Assembly: GCA_029259115.1 (NCBI GenBank)
Contig: JAPDJO010000051.1
Coordinates: 1-61,338, forward strand
Reading direction: 5' to 3'
Length of the DNA: 61,338 bases
Source of the DNA: Thermoplasmatota archaeon
GTDB taxonomy: Archaea > Thermoplasmatota > E2 > DHVEG-1 > B18-G2
Made by a program: the position numbers and the translations under genes. The notes under the pieces were generated by a model. That model worked only from the letters and a program-made list of their open reading frames with translations, ran no database searches and had not been told where the DNA came from. Positions 57,634-61,338 of the stretch are shown here, piece by piece (position 1 is the stretch's first letter; each line of letters begins with the position of its first letter).

Positions 57634-59501
57634 CTTTTCTCACCAGCCTTTTCTATTGCACCAAATGGGCAAACCTGTACGCAAACTCCACATCCATTGC
57701 ATATCTCTTCGTTTATCCTGACATTCTTTTCTTCATCAAAATAGAAAGCGGGACATCCGAATTTCATTATACATATGTTACAGTGCTTACATTTCTCCTG
57801 GTTGACCTGGTAGATAGGTATTTTTTCTCCTCTCTTTCTTTTATCTCTGACCTCCAGCAAGATGCACGGATATTTGCATATTACCACAGAGGGACCCTTG
57901 AAATTCAAAGCTCTTTCGAAAGCTTTGGCTGTCTCTTCTATGTTGGTTGGGTTCACAACTTCAACGTGCTCTACTCCCAATCCTCTAACGACCTCTTCTA
58001 TATCAAGCGCGATAGCTTCATCACCCATCCCCGTTACTTTTGAACCCGGGTGTGGTTGATGACCCGTCATGGCAGTGGTTCTGTTATCAAGTACAGTTAT
58101 GACACAGTCATGGTTATGATGAACCGCATTGACAATCGCTGGTAATCCAGCGTGGAAGAAAGTTGAATCTCCCATAAAGGATATAATTTTCTGGTCTGTG
58201 GATTTTGCAAACCCACATGCCATCCCTGCGTTGGAACCCATACACAGCAGAACATCAGCCACTTTCAGAGGAGGATACCTGCCCAGGGTGTAGCATCCAA
58301 TATCTGTAGGATATATGGTTCCCTTCGGAGCCACCTTTTTGACAGCATAGTAGCTTGCTCTGTGTGGACAACCGGGGCACATAACCGGAGGTCTACTTGG
58401 CAATTTTAGATCAGTTTTCCCTCCATCAGGAATCGGATTTTTCACTCCCAGAATCTTTGATATTCCAGATATAACGATCTCAAGATTGTACTCGTATAAT
58501 CTGGAAAAGTGTCCACTTCCCTTTCCATATATCTCCACATCTATACCGGCATCAAACGCTAGGGATTTCAATCTCTCTTCAAGTATGGGCTCGAGCTCTT
58601 CCAGAACAATAATCTTACCGTGCTCCTCCATAAACTTACGACATTTCTCTCTCGGAAGAGGATTTGTGAATCCCAGTTTCAGAATATCTGCATCAATTTT
58701 CATGATGTCCAGAGCATCCATGGCGTAGCCAACTGATATTCCAGATGCCACTATCCCGACGCCGCCGCCGTGTTCTATTATCCTGTTAAATTGTGATTTC
58801 TCGGATAACTCTTCCGCTTTCTCCATTTTTTCCAGTAAGACAGGATGTCTGGCTCTTGCCACAGATGGGACGGTTACCATCATTTCATCTTTTTCAAAAT
58901 GTCCTTTCTTTTTCGATTCCTTGCATGCATCTATCTTGACGGGACCTCTCGTATGGCTGACTCTTGTGGTGGTTCTCAGTATTATCGGCAATTCCAGAGA
59001 TTCTGATATTTTGAAACCCTCCTTTGTCATATCTTTTGCTTCCTGGGGGTTGTATGGCTCGAGCATGGGGGCATTTCCAAAGAGAGCATAGTATCTATTA
59101 TCCTGTTCATTCTGGGATGAGTGACAAAAAGGATCATCGGCTGTAACTATGATGTGACCACCCTTGCACCCCACATACATGTATGTCATGAAAGTGTCAC
59201 TTGCTACATTCAACCCAACATGTTTCATGCATGTGAGAGACCTTAGTCCAGACAATGATGCTGCGGCAGCAACCTCCAGGGCAACCTTTTCATTGGTTGA
59301 ATACTCAAAATAAAAGGGAACTTCCTTTCCTTTACTCTTCAGATACTTTGCTATTTTGGAGAAAGTATCTGCTATCTCTGAGGATGGCGTCCCTGGATAT
59401 GTTGTGGCAAAATCTATGCCCTCCTCCAGTGCCCCTCTGGTTATAGCCTCATTCCCGAGCAGTAAAATGGTGTCCCCAGGTTTTGCTTCTATAATTTCCA
59501 T
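57630..59501 (-). CDS. iorA: Indolepyruvate:ferredoxin oxidoreductase, alpha subunit
   Basis: The 623-residue IorA starts MEIIEAKPGDTILLLGNEAITRGALEEGIDFATTYPGTPSSEI. The TPP-binding part has RASYYAVKKVAPKGTIYPTDIGCYTLG, GMACGFAKS, FMGDSTFFHAGLPAI, and the C-terminal ferredoxin domain carries CKHCNICIMKFGCP and CNGCGVCVQVCPFGA, two 4Fe-4S clusters (the first with an extended spacing). ATG 59501 has GGGGAT just upstream. It indicates use of aromatic amino acids. Confidence 0.96.
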   Translation of the reverse strand: MEIIEAKPGDTILLLGNEAITRGALEEGIDFATTYPGTPSSEIADTFSKIAKYLKSKGKEVPFYFEYSTNEKVALEVAAAASLSGLRSLTCMKHVGLNVASDTFMTYMYVGCKGGHIIVTADDPFCHSSQNEQDNRYYALFGNAPMLEPYNPQEAKDMTKEGFKISESLELPIILRTTTRVSHTRGPVKIDACKESKKKGHFEKDEMMVTVPSVARARHPVLLEKMEKAEELSEKSQFNRIIEHGGGVGIVASGISVGYAMDALDIMKIDADILKLGFTNPLPREKCRKFMEEHGKIIVLEELEPILEERLKSLAFDAGIDVEIYGKGSGHFSRLYEYNLEIVISGISKILGVKNPIPDGGKTDLKLPSRPPVMCPGCPHRASYYAVKKVAPKGTIYPTDIGCYTLGRYPPLKVADVLLCMGSNAGMACGFAKSTDQKIISFMGDSTFFHAGLPAIVNAVHHNHDCVITVLDNRTTAMTGHQPHPGSKVTGMGDEAIALDIEEVVRGLGVEHVEVVNPTNIEETAKAFERALNFKGPSVVICKYPCILLEVRDKRKRGEKIPIYQVNQEKCKHCNICIMKFGCPAFYFDEEKNVRINEEICNGCGVCVQVCPFGAIEKAGEKR

Positions 59502-59542
59502 CTTTATCCCCATCCAGAAGTCAAGTTTGAAAATCAGGAGAA

Positions 59543-59553
59543 GCATATAAATC
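59543..59553. promoter_or_regulatory. Shared TATA box between iorA and thiDN
   Basis: GCATATAAATC reads as TATA on both strands; distances to ATG 59501 (reverse) and ATG 59578 (forward) both fit archaeal promoters. The forward message would be almost leaderless. Confidence 0.5.
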
Positions 59554-59577
59554 TAACGAAAGAGATGTCGTCAATGA

Positions 59578-60894
59578 ATGAAGAGAGACGTGCTGGTAAT
59601 TGCCGGCTATGACCCAACAGGTGGGGCAGGAATACTTGCGGATATGAAAGCCCTTTTTTTATCAGGAGTGAGAGGTCATTTTATCACAACATGTTTAACT
59701 TCTCAAACTCCGGACAGGGTAATCTCTATCGAACCTCTTGACGTTGAAAAGCTCTATCATCAGATAGAAGAGGCTCTGGACAGATACAAACCCGGATACT
59801 GTAAACTTGGTATGATTTACAGCAGAGAGTTGCTTCACTGTATCTCTGCACTACTTGAAGATAGAGAGATAAAACTGATTGCAGATCCTGTTTTCAGGGC
59901 ATCTGATGGTACGCAATTGTGTGAGGACGGATATGTAGAGGTGTACAGAAGAAAAATTTTGCCGATAACCTATCTTCTCACACCGAACATGTATGAGCTG
60001 TACCAGCTAACTGGAATCAACGACGTCCGCCAGGCGGCGCAAAATATAATTGATAGGGGTACTGAAAATGTGCTTGTCAAGGGCGGGGATGCAGAAGGAA
60101 AGGAATCTGTGGATGTACTGTTTGATGGCAAAAAATTCTATAAGTTTGCTCTTCCAAGGGTGAAAGGCAAGTTTCATGGTACAGGATGTACATTCTCTTC
60201 TCTAATAGTTGCAAATCTTTCAAGAGGTAGAGGATTGAGACCATCTATAGTTGAGGCGAAAAGAATTTTATGGAGTATGATGGTCAATTCTTACAAACTG
60301 GAAAACTTTGAGAGTCGGCTGTTGGGAATGCCAGAAGAGGTAGATGTTCCACCGGAGAATCCTGTGGGAGAGAGATTCGATGTGTGGTTATCTCTCAACA
60401 GAGGGGTCAAACGCTTTGTGAAAATGATACCCGATCATCTCATTCCGGAAGTAGGAATAAATTTTGGATACGCTCTGAGCAATGCTGAAAGCAGAGATGA
60501 TGTGTGTGCTCTTACGAGGAGGATAGATAGAAGCAGACAACTAGGTAGACTTGATTTTGCATCTTCGATGCATATATCCAGAGTTATACTGACTGCGATG
60601 AAATTTGACAGAAGATTCAGGAGTGCGGTCAATCTGAGGTATTCTGAGGACTTCATTTCACATTCTGAAAAAATGGGTTTCACAGTGGCGTATTTTGATA
60701 GGAAGGAGGAACCGGAGAATGTATCAACCATGGAATGGGGAACTGGGGTAGCCATAGAAAAAACTGGAAAGATACCTGATATCATATATGACACGGGAGG
60801 CGTTGGAAAGGAAGCTATGATAAGATTACTTGGAAGAAATCCTGATGATGTGGTGAGAAAGGTCGAGACTGTCCTCAGGAGTATGTCTCTATGA
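59578..60894 (+). CDS. thiD: Bifunctional HMP(-P) kinase / thiamine-phosphate synthase ThiDN
   Basis: The 438-residue fusion has an N-terminal ThiD kinase (LVIAGYDPTGGAGILADMKAL, LTPNMYELYQLTG, VKGKFHGTGCTFSSLI with the catalytic Gly-Cys loop) and a C-terminal ThiN thiamine-phosphate synthase (MIPDHLIPEVGINFGYALSNAES, RLDFASSMHISRVILTAMK, WGTGVAIEKTGKIPDIIYDTGGVGKEAMIRLLG). The ThiDN fusion is the usual archaeal arrangement. It makes thiamine phosphate needed by IorA and others. Its end overlaps the DUF6485 gene by 20 bases. Confidence 0.96.
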   Translation: MKRDVLVIAGYDPTGGAGILADMKALFLSGVRGHFITTCLTSQTPDRVISIEPLDVEKLYHQIEEALDRYKPGYCKLGMIYSRELLHCISALLEDREIKLIADPVFRASDGTQLCEDGYVEVYRRKILPITYLLTPNMYELYQLTGINDVRQAAQNIIDRGTENVLVKGGDAEGKESVDVLFDGKKFYKFALPRVKGKFHGTGCTFSSLIVANLSRGRGLRPSIVEAKRILWSMMVNSYKLENFESRLLGMPEEVDVPPENPVGERFDVWLSLNRGVKRFVKMIPDHLIPEVGINFGYALSNAESRDDVCALTRRIDRSRQLGRLDFASSMHISRVILTAMKFDRRFRSAVNLRYSEDFISHSEKMGFTVAYFDRKEEPENVSTMEWGTGVAIEKTGKIPDIIYDTGGVGKEAMIRLLGRNPDDVVRKVETVLRSMSL

Positions 60895-61072
60895 ACTTTT
60901 CGAAGGAGCGATCATAGGTTCTCTCAACTTCTTTCGGGAAGCAACAGGCAGGAAGCTCTCTTCTCGATAGGTGATATCTGAGACACTCACAGCACTTTCC
61001 TTTCTTATCGCAGGGTTCGTATGTGCATGGACAGTTTTCGAGATTTTTCTTAATATTGCATATCTGCTGCAT
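60875..61072 (-). CDS. Cys-rich DUF6485-like small protein
   Basis: From ATG 61072 (or 61093) the protein is 65 residues with ENCPCTYEPCDKKGKCCECLRYHLSRRELPACCFP, eight Cys in a conserved pattern of the DUF6485 family, ending EVERTYDRSFEKFIETYS. Such proteins likely bind zinc or an iron-sulfur cluster. It lies on the opposite strand at the end of thiDN and downstream of the partial peptidase gene. Confidence 0.78.
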   Translation of the reverse strand: MQQICNIKKNLENCPCTYEPCDKKGKCCECLRYHLSRRELPACCFPKEVERTYDRSFEKFIETYS

Positions 61073-61116
61073 GAGGGTATATATGCGGTACATCCTTAAA
61101 AGGATTCAGTTTCGCC

Positions 61117-61338
61117 CTATTGCTCCTCTCCGGGTATGTATGGGTTGAACGCTGGATCACCGTAAAGCTGCCATTCCTGGAATTCGAAGTATTTGTTGGG
61201 CAGCACCTTTGTCTTCTTCGAACCGAACATTTCCACGAATTGATCGTATTTCTCCTCCCACAGTTTGAAATCAAGCAATGGGTTTCCCGTAGCTACAAGA
61301 GGTGGTGACCACCAGAAAGTTGCGTTCGCATCCTTGTA
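61117..61338 (-). CDS. C-terminal fragment of a C25-type peptidase or related surface protein, cut by window edge
   Basis: The reverse strand is open from the window edge for 73 codons, reading ATFWWSPPLVATGNPLLDF, EMFGSKKTKVLPNKYFEFQE and EWQLYGDPAFNPYIPG to TAG. The LYGDPAFNPY ending is how C25 (gingipain-type) peptidases and relatives finish, matching the FYGDPKFG end of the protein at 48506. The catalytic part would lie beyond the window, so peptidase identity is likely but unproved. Confidence 0.5.
   Translation of the reverse strand, partial: YKDANATFWWSPPLVATGNPLLDFKLWEEKYDQFVEMFGSKKTKVLPNKYFEFQEWQLYGDPAFNPYIPGEEQ

Noticed and set aside
48000-61338. Compositional shift suggesting a transferred island after 48 kb
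   Set aside because: Sample lines from 10 kb and 50 kb had the same G+C count, and GGCGCC-type spots occur throughout the window.
1-61338. tRNA, rRNA, CRISPR or insertion sequences
   Set aside because: All gaps between genes were read on both strands; no cloverleaf, repeat-spacer pattern, transposase or terminal inverted repeat was found.

Overview
This 61 kb window is archaeal chromosome, most likely from a euryarchaeal or Thermoplasmatota-like lineage. It carries a transcription factor B, an Orc1/Cdc6 initiator beside ORB-like origin elements, a VAT/CDC48 ATPase, ribosomal protein L15e, NMD3, fibrillarin, GatD, archaeal-type TruA and Pth2, a type V FBP aldolase/phosphatase, pyruvoyl arginine decarboxylase, the archaeosine enzyme RaSEA and two geranylgeranyl-reductase-type flavoproteins. 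The DNA is A+T-rich with many AGA and ATA codons. Promoters read as archaeal TATA boxes, often so close to the start codon that the message must be nearly leaderless. No rRNA, tRNA, insertion sequence or CRISPR array was seen. The species cannot be named from the sequence.

Layout. 1-4.2 kb: lipid-saturation and NADP cluster (partial GGR, beta-barrel protein, Pth2, DUF99, ferredoxin, GGR, NAD kinase, JAMM peptidase). 4.2-9.1 kb: two membrane proteins (one with bacterial PH-like domain), arginine decarboxylase, AlkA-like glycosylase and a secreted caspase-like protein with a PKD-like domain. 9.2-17.9 kb: PEP synthase, histone-deacetylase-like amidohydrolase, HisA-like protein, DUF2240, TctA-type transporter, OB-fold membrane protein and CDC48. 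18.1-20.9 kb: a probable replication origin (two inverted ORB elements around an AT-rich core), a secreted PKD protein and cdc6. 20.9-25.6 kb: MacB-like ABC exporter with a winged-helix regulator, then a secreted Ntn-hydrolase-like protein. 25.7-31.5 kb: LeuD-type small subunit, GcvH/GcvT, fibrillarin, RlmE, TFB and small redox or zinc proteins. 31.7-34.5 kb: E1-like enzyme, ubiquitin-like MoaD protein, a 41-residue Cys protein and an unusual radical SAM protein, all tightly coupled. 34.5-45.5 kb: mostly housekeeping (YjbQ, DJ-1, SDR, L15e, UspA, CysS, FBP aldolase/phosphatase, RaSEA, TrmI, Dcd, DUF763). 45.6-61.3 kb: Na+/amino-acid symporter with MetS-like small subunit, SPL-like radical SAM, a C25 (gingipain-type) peptidase with a separate cell-anchored propeptide-like partner, a frameshifted Nei glycosylase, TruA, GatD, NMD3, indolepyruvate:ferredoxin oxidoreductase, ThiDN, and the C-terminus of what may be a second C25-type protein.

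Taken together the genes suggest a peptide- or amino-acid-using heterotroph: secreted clan CD peptidases, an amino-acid symporter, indolepyruvate oxidoreductase, glycine cleavage proteins, then PEP synthase and FBP aldolase/phosphatase for gluconeogenesis. This lifestyle is inference. The most noteworthy items are the origin displaced from cdc6, the split C25 peptidase/propeptide operon, the E1/MoaD/Cys-peptide/radical-SAM cluster, and three coding irregularities between 45 and 54 kb (no canonical start for the symporter, a frameshifted small gene, a frameshifted nei with Thr in place of the catalytic Pro).
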